Assembly: GCA_050084515.1 (NCBI GenBank)
Contig: CM114271.1
Location: forward strand, 59,582,001 to 59,646,000
Source of the DNA: Blasia pusilla
Taxonomy: Eukaryota > Marchantiophyta > Marchantiopsida > Blasiales
Direction: 5' to 3'
Length of the DNA stretch: 64,000 bases
The translations under genes and the position numbers were made by a program. How positions within the stretch are numbered: position 1 is the stretch's first letter; each line of letters opens with the position of its first letter. The notes beneath the pieces are model-generated. The model did no database searches. It was not told the DNA's origin and saw nothing but the letters and a program-made list of their open reading frames with translations. Below are positions 36,001 through 49,745 of this stretch, piece after piece.

Positions 36001-36331
36001 GCACTTGTCCACTTTCTCAAATATTCTTTACTTGTTGGCGATTGAACTTTGATTGGTCAATCTCTTTTGTATGTGTACACATGAAAGGCTAATTGGCGCC
36101 TTGTATTTTTCCTACGAGTAAGAGGACTCGGCCTAAGGTTAGGTGGTTCACTCGATTCAACCCTTCTGAGGAGAAATAGGAACCCATATGCTAACCACAT
36201 GATTCATTCGATCCCTGGTCTGCTGCTGCGGGCTATCGTTAGGACATTTCTCAGAGGTTGGGGGGAGTTACGACAATATTCTACATCTCCACCGACGGGA
36301 AAGGCTAAATCTCCTAAGCAAACAGTAGTCG
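33041..36331. other. Intergenic region without a recognisable gene
   Basis: No gene, array or hairpin that I can support. Open frames are short, mostly begin at non-ATG codons and overlap on both strands. The part next to 36331 should contain the 3' UTR of the second U-box gene. Confidence 0.5.
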
Positions 36332-37618
36332 TCATGAAGCCATAATGTGCGGCAAACCATGATCATTTGGAATGTACGGGAACTCCTCCCAGACTTCCCG
36401 CAAGAGTTTGAGCAACTCGCTAGCTTGCCGCTTCGTTGCTGGACGACATTCACTCTGAATGAGCAGGAACAGCTTGGAGAAGAGTCCAGCCTCCACAGTG
36501 GCGCTTAGAATCCTCGTCTCTGGCGCATAGTGACAAACAGACCATAAAACAGAGACAGCACGTTCTGTGGCTACTTGAGATACTCTCAGCAAAGCGTTCA
36601 CAATCGCAGAAATAGCCCTTGAGATCTTGACCACAGCTGCACGACCATCCGCACAGAGACACAGTACCTCCAAAACAGACAATGCCCTCTCTGTCACTCC
36701 TCTATCCGTGTCTGCTGACAAAAGTTCGATCAAAGATGGCACCGCGCCTGCCTCGATAGCTCGTAGCCTGTTTCTCCGCGGCGAACATAAGGTCAAGAGA
36801 CACGATAAACTAGCATTCAAAGCTTTGGGATTCAGGTGCTCCCTGAGGAGGCCCAGGAGCCCCTCCATAACCGGTTTCATAGACCCGACCTTCAACTTCA
36901 CATCCTCATCCGTGGAGCAAAGATTTTCCAAAATACTCGCGGCGTAGATTTGCGTGTCCAACTTCTCTCCCGAGAGAAAACAGCATATTCTGTCAAGAAC
37001 CTTAGGCTCGGCAGCTAGCTGTCGTATTTGATCGCAATTTGAGAAAGCAAGCAGCAGTCCAAGCGCTTCCTCAAGACCCTCGACTATGTCTACCAGCCCG
37101 GGAGCCATTCCTTCCGAGCTGATGATGGAAACTAAGGCAGAAACTACACCCGCATCCAGCAGTATCCGCCTATTTCTATCGCTCTCTTTAGCGAGACTTC
37201 TCAACAACCTCAGAGTTTCGACTTGCATGAATCCATCGCAGAGATCCTTCACCATAATTTTAACCTGCTGCAGCTCCACGGGCTGCTTTGGCGTAGGAAT
37301 CCTCTCCACACCTTTGGGAGCATTCGCGACGCACCATTCCTGAATGAGTCGACGCAGGGTGTGATTGGGAATGAGATCGTGGTTGTCGAGTACCTGCATG
37401 GTTGCTGGGCATGTGTTGTTTCCATCGCTCAACCACTTCTCGATACTGGTACGGTCGTAGCTGACGCCTGTGCACAAACTGACTGGATCCCGCATCAAGT
37501 CGAGAGAAATGGGGCATCGGAAGTAGGGAGGGATAGAAACCTTGATCACTTGCAGTTTCTTAGCAGACATCCTATCAAAAGATCGGCCACCTCTCGTCAG
37601 GCTGTCGGATTCTTTCAT
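36332..37618 (-). CDS. U-box/armadillo-repeat E3 ubiquitin ligase, second paralogue
   Basis: Intact single-exon ORF of 428 residues on the minus strand. The U-box spans about residues 29-104 (PPYFRCPISLDLMRDPVSL, SYDRTSIEKWL, IPNHTLRRLIQEWC). Residues from about 140 to 410 are ARM-like helical repeats (for example RNRLRAIEAGAVPSLIELLS and ERALSVLEVLCLC). It is clearly paralogous to the gene at 1340-2617 by the shared U-box, the VERIPTPK linker and the repeat arrangement. Expected activity is E2-dependent ubiquitin transfer to substrates held by the ARM repeats; substrates are unknown. Start: the ATG at 37618 gives 29 residues before the U-box, and an in-frame ATG at residue 17 would also preserve it. 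It converges toward the first paralogue across about 34 kb of mobile DNA. Confidence 0.95.
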   Translation of the reverse strand: MKESDSLTRGGRSFDRMSAKKLQVIKVSIPPYFRCPISLDLMRDPVSLCTGVSYDRTSIEKWLSDGNNTCPATMQVLDNHDLIPNHTLRRLIQEWCVANAPKGVERIPTPKQPVELQQVKIMVKDLCDGFMQVETLRLLRSLAKESDRNRRILLDAGVVSALVSIISSEGMAPGLVDIVEGLEEALGLLLAFSNCDQIRQLAAEPKVLDRICCFLSGEKLDTQIYAASILENLCSTDEDVKLKVGSMKPVMEGLLGLLREHLNPKALNASLSCLLTLCSPRRNRLRAIEAGAVPSLIELLSADTDRGVTERALSVLEVLCLCADGRAAVVKISRAISAIVNALLRVSQVATERAVSVLWSVCHYAPETRILSATVEAGLFSKLFLLIQSECRPATKRQASELLKLLREVWEEFPYIPNDHGLPHIMAS

Positions 37619-40600
37619 CGTCAGTCACAAAAATGTCAGCTCAGTGAAACTCAACACTCATATGCTCTAATCCTGATCTCAAGCGCTGCATCCATAAACA
37701 TTGCACAAAACTTTCGCAATGCTCAACACCTCTTCAACCGATGAAACTTTGCTCGGCACGTGACCGCTACTTCTACAAATCGAAGCTTGTGGCCAAAGTC
37801 GAGAAGCCTCGGAAATGAGATCGGTCCGACAAGAGCAGTCCATTTCAACAAAGCAATAAGCTGCACCCAGGCATCAATGCCCACTCCATCAACTGAGAAT
37901 GCCAAGGGATTGGTAAAACTGCGAATATCCAGAACTCGCAGCTCCACAGCACCCCAACCTAACTTTCATGCGGGGAAAACAAACCACCGTGGGCCTTTCA
38001 ACCTGGATGAGTCGGGGAGAAGCTCACACGTCCCACGGGGGGCTAATCTACAACGGAAAATTGAGAATAGAAGGGAGAACCAATAAGATAAACGACTCGA
38101 TCGGTATCTTGACTATTTCTTCAGTGCCTGAAACCGGTACGCACGCAGATGCAGGTCTGTAGAATCCGAGAGCGGAGAGCAAAACGGGGCAGGGCTCCGC
38201 GACAGAGACACCGGGGAGAGAACTAATGATAAAGACTACACTCACAGACAGACAGGAAACAAGGAAGACACAGACGAGCGCAGGAAGATTGCCGTGATCA
38301 GAGGTCCCTCTGAGAGTCCGAGATGAGCGAAGGCAGCTGCAATAGATGCACAGTGCTCTATGGGTTTAGGAGAGTTATGTATCAAGGAAAAGGCAGATGC
38401 TGCCTACGTGCGTTTGTCGTACACCCCGCTCAGATTCTTCGCCCAAGGAATCCTTTTTCCGCAACCCATGGATGCTGCTACATTTCGTCTTTCTCCCCAG
38501 TTTGCTTTGGTCAAGCCTTACAACTTCCCACTGCCATGGCAACACTTTTACCCACTCTGAGTTCCTGATCCTTTGCCCTGTCTCCCTTGACCGCTCCAGA
38601 CGGCCTCCGCCCTCCTTGTCCACACCTCTCTTCCAACGGAATGGTCAACGACGACCGAGTAGAGGAAATGAGGAAAAAGCGTGCCATGTAACTCACATCA
38701 CACACTCTGTGCTTCAATGTTTCCTCCTACACTTACGTTCGCCGTCTATCGCCTCACGTTTACGTCCAAAGCTGGACCAGATTCCCATCGGATCCCATCG
38801 CGGATGCTATGGTATGGATGGTGCCGCTGTTGTGTACTTCGGTCGGAGCACTACCTTTAGCGTGGCTACCACCACCTCATCTGCCACGCAAAGCAGCCAG
38901 GAATGGCGAAAAGCCTCTGCAGCGATCTCTATGGAACACGGGAAGTACATCCCGACGCCATGTTACCTCCACGCCACAGCTATAGGTTGTGCTGGCTGTT
39001 GCACCATATAGATGCCTGCTGCCGCTACTACCACTACCTTGGGCGAAAAAAGGTCGCTTCTCGTAGGCTGGCAGGGACCACTCTCTTTAACACGAGGTTA
39101 ACGGTGAGAGAATGAATTGTCCACCGACTCAATTAAGATCGCCCACTACCACTACTAGCTTTACCGTCTCCTCTCGCTCTTGTTCCGCACCCAGCTCCCA
39201 CCAGCGCTAAGCTCTGCGATAGGACCAAACTAAGTCGTGAAAGCGCACCAATGGTGAATGGGCACACGACGCACGTGCATCGGTATTCCGTGCCGTTAAC
39301 ATTCCGTACGTACCCCACGCAAAGCTAAGAGGGATAGATCGGATCCAGGAATGATGTCACTCGACTGACCAAACTATACGTGGTCGCCCCCAATCGCGTA
39401 GAATTCGGTAGACTGCGCCGCGTTGCCGGAGAGAGCCACCGCTACTACCACCATAGAGTGTGTCATGAATGCGGCCGACTGCAGTCAACGAGGGCCATTC
39501 TCAAAACCGTGGATCCGTCGCCTCATTCTCTTTCTCTCCTTGACCGCTGCGGTAATGGTAAATGGTTCACAGTTCACACGTGGCAATACGTGGCGCCCTG
39601 GACGACCGATTCCGGAATCTTCTCATATCTCACCGAGTGAATGGGTCCAGTGGGCGTAGGAGGCTAGGAGCCAAGTGACCGATACGACAACCAATGACGA
39701 TCAGCCACCAGTCCACTCCAACCTGCGTGGTCCAGTGAGTAGGCAGCTTTTCACGTAGCACTGCGACTTTAGTCTGAGCAGCGGCAGCGCCTCGTGAATC
39801 ATGACGAGAAATCCCCGTTGTTAATCCGTCGATAAAGACACGGCTGGTATCACGAGCGGAGCGCGAGCGGGCCCGGTTCAAAAGTACGCGTATGGTATTA
39901 TTAAGGCTCATACTCCTTATGTCATGATGATCGATTCCTCTTTGCTCGTGTGCAAGCCAGGCCCAGCCGCAAAGCTCTCTCTCGCTACCCGCCCTTCCAA
40001 CGGGCCGACCCTCTGCCCTGCGACTCTGGACGGTGACCGATATACCTCGCCGACTACCCTTTCTTTCCAAAACGAAAATAAGTATGGCTTACGGCGAAGA
40101 ATGAATCGTATTTCAACGATAACAAATTATTCTTATCTGAATTGTTCTATAAAGATGATAAAATAGAATCTTTAATTGGAGTGAGCGCTCATAAATGAAA
40201 CACAAAGAATATATTTTTAATTAATCTTTGGATAGGAAATCAGTTAGATCAAATACGATCCTATGCGTTGAGCAAATAATCCCATCCTGACAAGATTCTA
40301 AAATATTTCTGTACGCGATTTCTTTTATATTTTTTATTATTTGATTCTTATTTTCAATTATATGTACCACGTGTGTAATGTTTTATTATGAACTTATAAA
40401 GTTAATATTATCATGTACGTTATTCTGTTAGAGAGTGGAATTTGGAAAACTAAAAAACTAAAGAATAACAACATGAAATATAAGCAGTTCCGTCCCGATA
40501 GGTGGGGGAAATAAGTTTCTTCAAGGAACACAAACAACGAAAAAATATCTTCAATTTTAGAAAGAGAATGATTTTATGAAGGAAGGTTTGACATGTATCT

Positions 40601-43462
40601 TAGGCCACACAACGCACAAAGAGATGGGAAACATTCTTTATTTTCATATCTAAACCCAAAATTTGATGATTTCAACTTAAAATCTATTTTTCGCCCAAAG
40701 AAAAATAAGTTCAAAAGTTTTAACATTCTTACACCCAAAAGTGTACATTTGGGACTTTGATCTTGCAATAACAAGAGCTTGAAAATATTTTCATCACAAA
40801 ATTCATTGATTTTGATCTACCAAACACTTGGTGAAAAAATGGCCATCAGTAAAGTTTTTGGAAAAACATGGAGTAATCACTATTTGTCTTCGACATGCTA
40901 GGGTTCAAATTTTATACACACCCAAAAATTGCAAAACATGAAACACTAAATCATGACATACTTACAATTTAGGGTAAGGGCACAATAGGGACATTTAAGC
41001 CACAAGAATCTGATGCGAATTTTGATCCACAAAGAGGGGAAGGTGGCAAAGAAGTCAAGTTTCCTTGGTTCTTCACATTATCAAAGGCTCTTTGGACCTT
41101 CTTGAATCTTGATGGCCCCTAGACGAACTCTTTGGAGTATTGTTGTCTTTGATGCAAATGCATGGGGAGGATTGGAAGAGACAGGCAATTCTATGACATC
41201 CATGCAACATAATGCCTGACCTTGCTCGAGTGCATCGTAGGATTTGCAACAACATTGTACAAAGTTCCACTATTTCTAGCCATGGACTTGGCAACATGCG
41301 GAGGCATCACAACCAAGTTGTTCTCAATGGCAAAATCTCTTTGTAAGAGCAACAAATTTAGTTTGTTTTATGTAAAGTTATGCAAAAGACATGGTGCAAG
41401 TGTACACTTGGGGCAAGTTTTTGGAACAATGTCTTGAGAGGCATAGCACAAAATGGGAGCTAGGGTGGCAAAGATGTTCGCTAGGCTAGCCAACTCAACC
41501 CATAGTTGCATCTAGCTAGTATGGTAGTTTTGGACAATTCAATCGGGAGAGTCCAATTGGTTAGTCCATTTAGAGTACATTTTTTATCAACTCCATCACT
41601 GTATTAGACTACTTGATTTAGAAGTGCAACTCATTTCTTTAAGGGGGGCAGTATGCTTAAGGATGGGCCGGATTGCCGCAGTGCTAGATCACGCTATGTA
41701 TGTTTTAAATTCACACTTCAAATGGAACTGATGGATGTACTTCTCCAACATAGTAAATGACTTGGATATATTAGTGATCTACGAATGAATGCATATGAAC
41801 TTATTATGCAAGTATGGATTTGAGTCTATGCTCTAGAGTGAGATGGAAAGGAAGTACCATGTACTCCAAAAGTAAAGTTATCGACACCATTCGAAAATAA
41901 ACCGATGGTGTGGTAGTATCCCTAGGAGGGTATCCAAATACTATATCTTTTTGGAGGGATTAGGATTATTTTGGCTGGAATATGAGTTTAGTAGTACTTG
42001 TACATTCATTTTGTAGCACTAGCATCCCCTTAAGATGGGGGGAAATATTATTCCATGTTGTGAAAGAGTTAAACTCTTAGGAGTTCCTTCTCCTTTAAGT
42101 CACATAAACTCCCAAAATCCACTATGAAATTTTCCCAACTTCATGGTCCCTATGGACATTGAAAGTCTACGTGGGCCTCTATCTCGGTTATCCATCTCAT
42201 ACGTCCATAAGGTACGCATCTCAATGTCCTCAATTACTCATTAGGAAACCCCTCATCTAAGATCTATCCTCCATGTGAGGATGACACAAAGGTAGGTCGA
42301 GGTGGTCCCTTACCCAAAGACCCTCAATATCTCATGCCACTATTTGTAAACCCTATGGTACTGTTCTTTAATATACCACTATGCCTTTCAAAATCTTGAA
42401 AGATGCCATCGTAGCCTTTGCGTCCCTTTTGCACAATCACCCTTGTTCTCAAGGAGTCAACTTTCGATCATCCAACAACTAAGCATGCAACACTTGGATC
42501 TACATGCTCATACAATCTGAAATGTGTACAAGGTGGCAACATATGGAAGGGTGCAGAAACTCTCTATATTGTTCTATGTCCCCTAGCCCTTGCATAGGAT
42601 AAAACTATCAAGTTGAGGCATCTCACACACATCTATGTCCCTACCCCCATACATAAAAAATGATCAAGGCATCTATATCCATCCAGGCACTGACTCCTAT
42701 GCCCAACACCTTGGAAATCCCTCCAAAAGTGCAAGATAAAGAGTCATTAAAGACTACGATGGATGACCCAGAACACAACGCTGATGATGCTACCAGAAAC
42801 TATGCATGTCAAAACAAGTCATTCATAACAAAGAAAATTTCTCCTATTGTTAGCAAGTTATACTCCTCAATTTTGACATAATTCACTCCTCCTTAATAGG
42901 CAGTGCAATAAACATAACATGTCAAAATACAATCACATTCAATTTTTTGTTGAGATAATAAGCAAACCTTCTCTTCTATCATCAAGTACTCCACTTTTGC
43001 GTGTTTAAACAGCTCAATGATTGAGCATATAATCATGACCAACACAAAATGGCAAGTGGAGATATGTTGTAGCTATGGGTGTTAAAACATAATACTTGGT
43101 TGACTCTAAATACCTACCAATAATTGTTCATCTTGGAGTAAAAACTTGTGCTCACCCCATAAATGTACAATGCATCTGATATCACAAGATAAATCGTCAA
43201 TCTATCACTATCTATGCACATAAATCTCAAATGGTCAACAATGCTCAATCACTAAGTAGTACTCAGATTATAACTACGTGGACTTTGCAAATGGTGACGA
43301 ATGTGACTGAATCACCAAGTGATGGCAAACTAGCTAGTGAAGTGCAATTGATAGCGATGGTAGGTAGATGGTGATGGTCGGATAGACAATGGTTGGACAA
43401 TTAGCAAGTAATTATCACATTTAATTAGTGGTCATTTGGCAAAAAATGGAGGGAAATGGCCA
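37619..43462. other. Promoter side of U-box 2, then AT-rich DNA without a gene
   Basis: 37.6-40.1 kb is of mixed composition with scattered CTACTACCAC-type simple sequence and no convincing frame. From about 40.1 kb it becomes very AT-rich. Purine tracts such as AAGGGGGGCAG (about 41641) and GATGGGGGGAAAT (about 42036) resemble polypurine tracts of LTR elements, but I could not define an element. Confidence 0.45.
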
Positions 43463-43569
43463 GAATAAAGAAATCACCATAAATAAGACCAAAATAAAGA
43501 AATCACCATAAATAAGACCAAAATAAAGAAATCACCATAAATAAGACCAAAATAAAGAAATCACCATAA
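43463..43569. repeat. Tandem repeat, about 3.7 x 29 bp
   Basis: Units of the form AATAAAGAAATCACCATAAA plus TAAGACCAA repeat without change. Confidence 0.95.
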
Positions 43570-43615
43570 ATGATGTTTCATCTCTCTCTCTCTTAGATCT
43601 TATCCCCAAAAATAT

Positions 43616-43750
43616 CCTAACCTCATCCAACATCTCTAGTGGATGAAGCTACATCCACCAAAATAAAGAAATCCCTTGATCCTCTGCTAACCTCATCCAA
43701 CATCTCAGGATGAAGCTACATCCAAATAGCCCCTTGATCCTCTATGGCGT
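43616..43750. repeat. Tandem duplication, 2 x about 65-70 bp
   Basis: CTAACCTCATCCAACATCTC...GGATGAAGCTACATCC...CTTGATCCTCT occurs twice in a row with small indels. Confidence 0.85.
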
Positions 43751-44309
43751 CAAGCGATAGAACTCTACCTTCGTCTAACTAAGATGTAAGAATGTGGATA
43801 GGCCTCCATGCGTCTCTACCCTCTCCCCATTTATTAATTAATTACTATTTAGGGCTTGTTAGGTTCTAATTACTTTATTACTTGAAGCGTCCCTCTTAGG
43901 CGTATAGATGTCTCTAGATTCTTTACAAAACATACATGGCTATCACCATCCGTACACTCCTAAATACAAGCCACCATACCTAAAAATGGAGTTCACACAC
44001 ATAGAAAATTGTGTAATAAAAAAATCTCTGATGTATTGGTGTGGGTTCATTAAGACTCATTTTTAGGAACTTATCATTTCAAGTAAGTTTCTTATTTTTG
44101 GGCTTGGTTGAATTTCATTTTTGGTACGTGACCCTTAACCAAATAAGTGAAGTGACCTTTGTACATAAAATCACCTAGGAGAAAGGTTAGGGAATGAGAG
44201 AGGGTCTATCTAAAGGAGAGTAGAGGGATTGAAGAGGAGGAAGAGGAAGTACACTCTACACTCCTCGTGAAAGTTTAAGATTGGGAACTTATTTAAGGAT
44301 CATTAACTA

Positions 44310-45330
44310 TGGAATGTGATGAATGTGACAACTCCAAGCCTAGAGGAGACTCTACCAACCAAGAAGTTGAAGCTAGTATGACATGTCATGTTCAAGATAT
44401 GGGAATATCCAAAGAAGTATGGGATGCACTAGAAAAAGTATTTGAGCCATCTAATAAAGCTAAGAAGTTATAGGGGAATCAATAGTTGAATGAAATTAGA
44501 GAAGTATCTCAAAGTCTATATAACTCCTAAAATTTTTATTATTAAAATTAATTTTGATGAGTTAGGTTACTATTTAGGTAATATTAGAGTGATCATATAT
44601 GATGACAATCACACTCCAAGTTTTATAAAATGAGTAGAAGGCTTTTTGAATCTTTGGTAAAGATGCATTCATGATATTATAATAATTGATTCCATTTGTA
44701 ATGAATGAAGATATGTGATTAAGACCTAGTAAGTTTTTTGATCAATAGTTCATAAGAAAAGGAAAATTTGGCAAGAAGTGGTGGAGGTAGAAATGATGGT
44801 CATGGAAATCATAATTGTGGAGGAAGATTTGGCTTCTTAAGGCATGATTAACATAAGTTTGTTACACAATAAAGCCTACCAATAGCAACAAAAAACACAC
44901 TCGTATAAGGAGATTTCCTCTTACTTAAAAGTGTTGTCTTCCTCTCCCACACTTTGTTTGTTGATAGTACTAGTACTTTTAAGTAAGAGGAAATATCCAA
45001 AATCAAGATTCTCGACCACATTGGTCTTGCAAAAATGGTGGGATCAAATATTCAAATGCCAAGAAGTGCTTCAAGAATCAAAATGGTGTCAGATTTGGAA
45101 TTCTTCCATGGTAAAAATTACATGGAGCATTACCAATGATGAGATAATGTTGATTATGAACCATGTAGTGAAAGAGCCCAAGCACTAGTGGTGAAGATTG
45201 CTGCTTTGATTTAGAAATGTAACATCATATGACTACTCAAGAAGAATGGCTCATCCATGTTGATAGTAAAAATATTAGAACAAGGTATAATACCAACCAT
45301 CAAATTACTTGTATGGTTAAAATTCATGTC
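44310..45330 (+). pseudogene. Ty1/copia-like gag/protease remnant
   Basis: From the ATG at 44310 the plus strand reads a gag-like segment with HVQDMGISKEVWDALEKVFE then PSNKAKKL, typical of copia Gag (UBN2-type), before a TAG. More Gag-like pieces follow with stops, then a Gly/Arg/Asn-rich stretch near 44780-44850. Near 45225 a segment HHMTTQEEWLIHVDSK resembles the region after the copia protease active site (S-H-M-T), but the catalytic Asp is not evident. Many stops; no LTRs could be assigned. Dead remnant. Confidence 0.5.
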
Positions 45331-45369
45331 ACTCTTCCATTCTTCCTACAACAACACAAAATTGCATCT

Positions 45370-45655
45370 GGACAAAGTCCGTGTCCGCGGACATATCCAT
45401 GGACTTATGTCTGTCCTATGGAAGGGCTACTCTTGTCCATGTGGGCTCCACCTCCACCTTCCTCTCCTTTCTCATCCCTCTTACTTGCCTGCATGATCCA
45501 CACTTTCTCATTTCTTTCTCCCCCCACCTCCACTCCCTCCCCCTTTATTGCATCGCCGCCCCTACTATAAGTGTGGGCCCTACCTCTTGCAATCCATGGA
45601 CATGTCCAAACATGTCCGTACATAGGATGGACTTGAACATTTTTGTGCAACCATG
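45370..45655 (+). repeat. Dispersed repeat family, copy 2
   Basis: Same organisation as copy 1: GGACAAAGTCC opening, CTTATGTC(T/C)GTCCTATGGAAGG entry motif, pyrimidine-rich centre, CATGGACATGTCC, and the terminal TTTTTGTGCAACCATG. Confidence 0.8.
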
Positions 45656-46998
45656 CAACAACATGAAATTAGAAGGCAACTGTCTTTTAGTTATAATTTA
45701 GAGAAAATATATTGTAGCATAGAGGAACAAACAACATGAAGCTAAAATAAGTGAGGCTATGTCAAAAAAGATAATTAAAGGAAATCTACCTAAGATGTAT
45801 TGGGAAAAAGAGTTTTCATGTGGTGTGTATTTGGTTGATAGAATAATGATTACCGTATGACTATGGAGAGAAAATACCTAAAGGGAACTTTTCTGGTCCA
45901 TCCCCCTTAGTTCATCTTGCAATCTAAGGAGAAATATTTTAATTGCACCTTCATTCTATCCTTTATCGCAATTCCCAAAGTTAGGGTTGAAAGGCATCCA
46001 CATGCTCGAGGAATTTACCTTGCTTTTGCTCACTTCAAAATGAAGCTACAACCACTCATCTCCATTAACACACATTACTAAGAGCGCTCGTGCAATGCAC
46101 TAGCTTAATCACATACCTTCCACGTTTTTGACTTTACAATACCATTAAATAAGATTCTAGATCCATGAAAATATTCTTATACATCTTCGTCATATCTCTT
46201 GAAGACTTTCACGTCTCTAAATTCTACTATGTGTCTTCTCTAACCTTGAGATATCGACCAATGTTAAAGCTCCAATTCTAGTGGAAATTTATATGAATGC
46301 TAGAGGAGTAAAAAAAAAAAGTCCATACAAATACAAAATCCTCTGTAATCTTTATAAGTGTGAACCTACTAGTTTTGAAGGAACCATCCTTTTCAAGAAA
46401 GGCTTCATTTCTTTGGGAGTAGAAGCTACCAAAAAAGTAACCCCCCTTCTCCTTGTATCATAGTCATAGTATACATTTTCTTGAAAGACCATGAATATCG
46501 CACAATCAAACACACACACCATGATATCTGTATATAACACACACATATACACCCCTACAGGTCTTAGGTCTTGCTTTATCTCATTGGTCACCATCCTATG
46601 GAGTTTGGATCGAACTATCTAGCAAACTTTGATAGGCTTGAGAAGGGGGGTGTGTTGGGGGTTGGATCTTTGATAGGTATACTTCAATTGATATCTCCTC
46701 TCAATGACATGAAACTAGGTTCTTCATGACTTTTTTTATGTGCCGAGTGTGGTGTGGACATTTGCCAATATTTTTTATGTTGATGAAGTTAGTTCCAAAG
46801 GGAGTTCCCCTTGCCTTTTCCCTCTTGTTGTTTTCTTGGAGTTCGTAGTCTCGTTTCCCTTTCACTTAGGAGTAAAGTAAATAAATTTTCCTCCTTCCAT
46901 TAGGACTTCTTTTCACAAAGTGCAACTAGACTTGATAAATACATCTAGAATTGCCAGGGGTTTTTATTTCGATTCTTTTTCATCTTCCGCAAACAATG
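45656..46998. other. AT-rich spacer, nothing recognised
   Basis: AT-rich DNA without a gene, array or hairpin that I can support. Confidence 0.45.
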
Positions 46999-47250
46999 CC
47001 ATAACTATTTGGTCATAAAATATGCATCTAAAAGGCAAACCATTCATGAGCTCATGACCAATCAGCGTGTTTCACATAGTCGAACGAGGCTCGATAGATA
47101 CTCCCGGTATTTTCATGGACTTTTTTCCCTACTGGTTTTCATCTCACATAACCTTAGTAGTGCCTTAATCATTCGGTCATTAAACAAGCATCTAAAAGGC
47201 AAACCATTCGTGAACTCACCACCGATCAAGATGAGCCGAGTTCAACAACT
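46999..47250. repeat. Direct duplication of a 60-bp block (162 bp apart)
   Basis: The block containing GCATCTAAAAGGCAAACCAT at about 46999-47062 recurs at about 47161-47224 with some substitutions. Confidence 0.8.
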
Positions 47251-49745
47251 CACATGGACGACGCGACAATTCCTCAAAAGAGAGAAAGCAACCAGACCAC
47301 CACGCAAGTCGCAAACCATTGGCTCCTGTGTGAAAAGAAAAGCCCGTCTGAGAGAAAGAAAGAAAAGAGAAAGACGTAATAAAACAAAACCCGTCGGGAG
47401 TTCGGTTCCTTACTCCTCCTCCTACCGGCGTTAATTCGTCCGTTGGAACTTACGTCCACGAACTCGCGGTGGCCCAGCTCTTCCACGTGTGGTCATCTTC
47501 CCATCCATACGCCACGTGTCTCTCCTTGTCTCACGGGCGAGCGTGCGCGCTCCCTCTTTCATGCGGAAGATTTTTGTGGATATCTAAATTTAGCGACTCC
47601 GAGCCCCAGAACTTGGCGACTCCGAGGGCCAGAAGGGCGACGAGAGAAAGGACGAAACCACGGTCAAACAAATCGCTTTCTTGCAAGTTTCTGTCCGTCT
47701 CTACTAATTAAGTCCTGTTATGCCGAAAGGCTGTCCCCTTGTCCTAACGAAAAGTACGATGAAGGTGGCAGGTGTGATCTTCTAGCTGCGTGGCGAGCAA
47801 CTGTTGCCCAGTCTTAGCGCCTTGCCACTATCTTTTGGAAAGCGATGGAGTAATATGGAGCACTACTGTCAAAGTCAAAGTGTCGGTTTACATGGGCCGT
47901 GAATCCATGAACGCTGTCGTCAATCAGTGACCTTTTGAATTTCATAAACAATGAATTCCAGTGAAAAGGTTCTTGAAATTTTGCCTCAGCTTCAATGAGT
48001 GTTCCCCACCGTCGCTGATCTGGGGCCGATGCTTTCCTAGTCATGCTATATCAAGTTCCCGACTCTGCAGCCTTGCTCGCTGCTGCGCGGCAGACGTCTG
48101 TTGGTTCTCGTAGTCATGCCTTTGGAATAGGGGACCAGACCGGATCCGATCGGATCGCCATGAGAACTGGTTTTCAATAACTTCAGTGCGCTGAAAATCT
48201 TCCGTGTCTTGTGGTGATGGTCTGGTGGAAAAGCACCGATGGAGGCCCATCGATAGTTTTCTGAACCCTAGATTTTGTACGCCACGGACTCACGGAAGGA
48301 GGACGATTGTAACTCCCACGACCGTGGTATAAGGAGTTTCACGTTTATCACCGGCTATTAAACATTTTTTTCTTCTTTTCTTTCGATGGGATGACGATAC
48401 AGGGTATTCGATCTCCCTTCGGACAGGTTTCTTCCATCCATCGGGTCTCACCGCTCCAGTCACCTAGGTTTTCCGTAACTGCTCCAGCCGTTTCCCTTTG
48501 AATGGGTCCAACTCTTTTCCGAAAGTGAAGAAGTCGCCTGGTTTTACTCAAGGGCGTTTTTTCAAATTCCAAGGGAATCCTAGCTGGATACCAGTTTCTT
48601 CCCTGCCCCTGTTGAGCTTATGGCCAAAGCCTACCCATCCTAAGGTCCTACGCGTTTCTCACATTCTCTCCCTAAACATTAGGATTGAAGGTGGTATAAC
48701 GTGGGTCCATTGAGGAAGACCATGTCACTTTCCAATGACATTATTCCTCGTATGACAACTTTTATAGTTACTTGGATGTTTGCATTTTTGGGAAGTAAAA
48801 TGTTTTCAAATTTGTAAAATGATTTTTGCAAAAATTGAAAAAACCAGTATGAGATCCCAATTCTCCCTTGGTCATTGTTCTCACGATGTCTCGATTTCGA
48901 CAAGACGGAACTTGTTACTTTTCTGCACTCTCCACCATGATTTAGAAGCATATTCAATTCAATTTATCACCTAAGCTCCCCCTCCATGTGAGGATAACAG
49001 TTTATTGCAATGTTGTCTTCTTACTCATTTGGGGAGTAAGAAGGCTTGGATATCCAAAGTTTATGAACAACTAGCACGGATGCCTAGGTGTAAGAATAAT
49101 TTTGGCACTGGATGGGATGTTGGAGTCACATGCTACCATGGGTTCAAATTAATGTTTGGTTCTTACCAAAATTTTGGTTTGAACGTTCGAAAAATAAAAT
49201 TTTCAAAAATTCTTTAAGAATGATCATTGTTGTGTAAAGAGGACCATAGTTCCGCCGCCTCATACCAAGAGGTTCAACAAAGAGAGGATGAGCACCAGAG
49301 CTCTCTCTCCTTGGGTATAACCCCTTCCCTCTCCCAAGCTCTCTCCATGGTAACATATGTTGGCATGTCACTTTCCTTTGCTCTTGACCTACTGTAGGGG
49401 ATCAAAGGACACTTCACAAAGTAGGAATTCAACTCTACTCATAACAATTACTTACTCAAAATATTAAGTTTCTCTATGTAGCTCCAAATGAGCCGAAACA
49501 AAGGGAAAACTTGCTCTCTTAGGTTATCCATGGTCTCAACAGGTCATCCTTGACCTCTTGAAGTTTTTCTCAAAGGCGTTCTATCATAAACTCTTTGATC
49601 TATCTTAAAATATGTGACATCACAGGAAGTAGAACTTGAGCTCACAATTTTTGGTGCCCGCCTCCACAATGTCACTCCTTGCACCGTCCATCTTTGACGC
49701 TCCCCAAAATCCCCTTCGTCGCCTAACCCTAGCTTGAGCTATATA
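47251..49745. other. Mixed spacer with two G-box-like motifs and small minus-strand ORFs
   Basis: Around 47,480-47,525 there are two CCACGTG(T)-type G-box cores, common in plant promoters, but no convincing downstream gene. On the minus strand two ATG-initiated frames overlap at their junction (48250-48041, 69 residues; 48044-47814, 76 residues; TGA/ATG overlap as ATGA). Neither resembles a family I know, and their arrangement may reflect one broken gene. The rest is AT-rich. Confidence 0.3.

Noticed and set aside
41640-42100. A complete LTR retrotransposon based on two polypurine-like tracts
   Set aside because: No matching LTR pair, primer-binding site or coding domains could be found around them.
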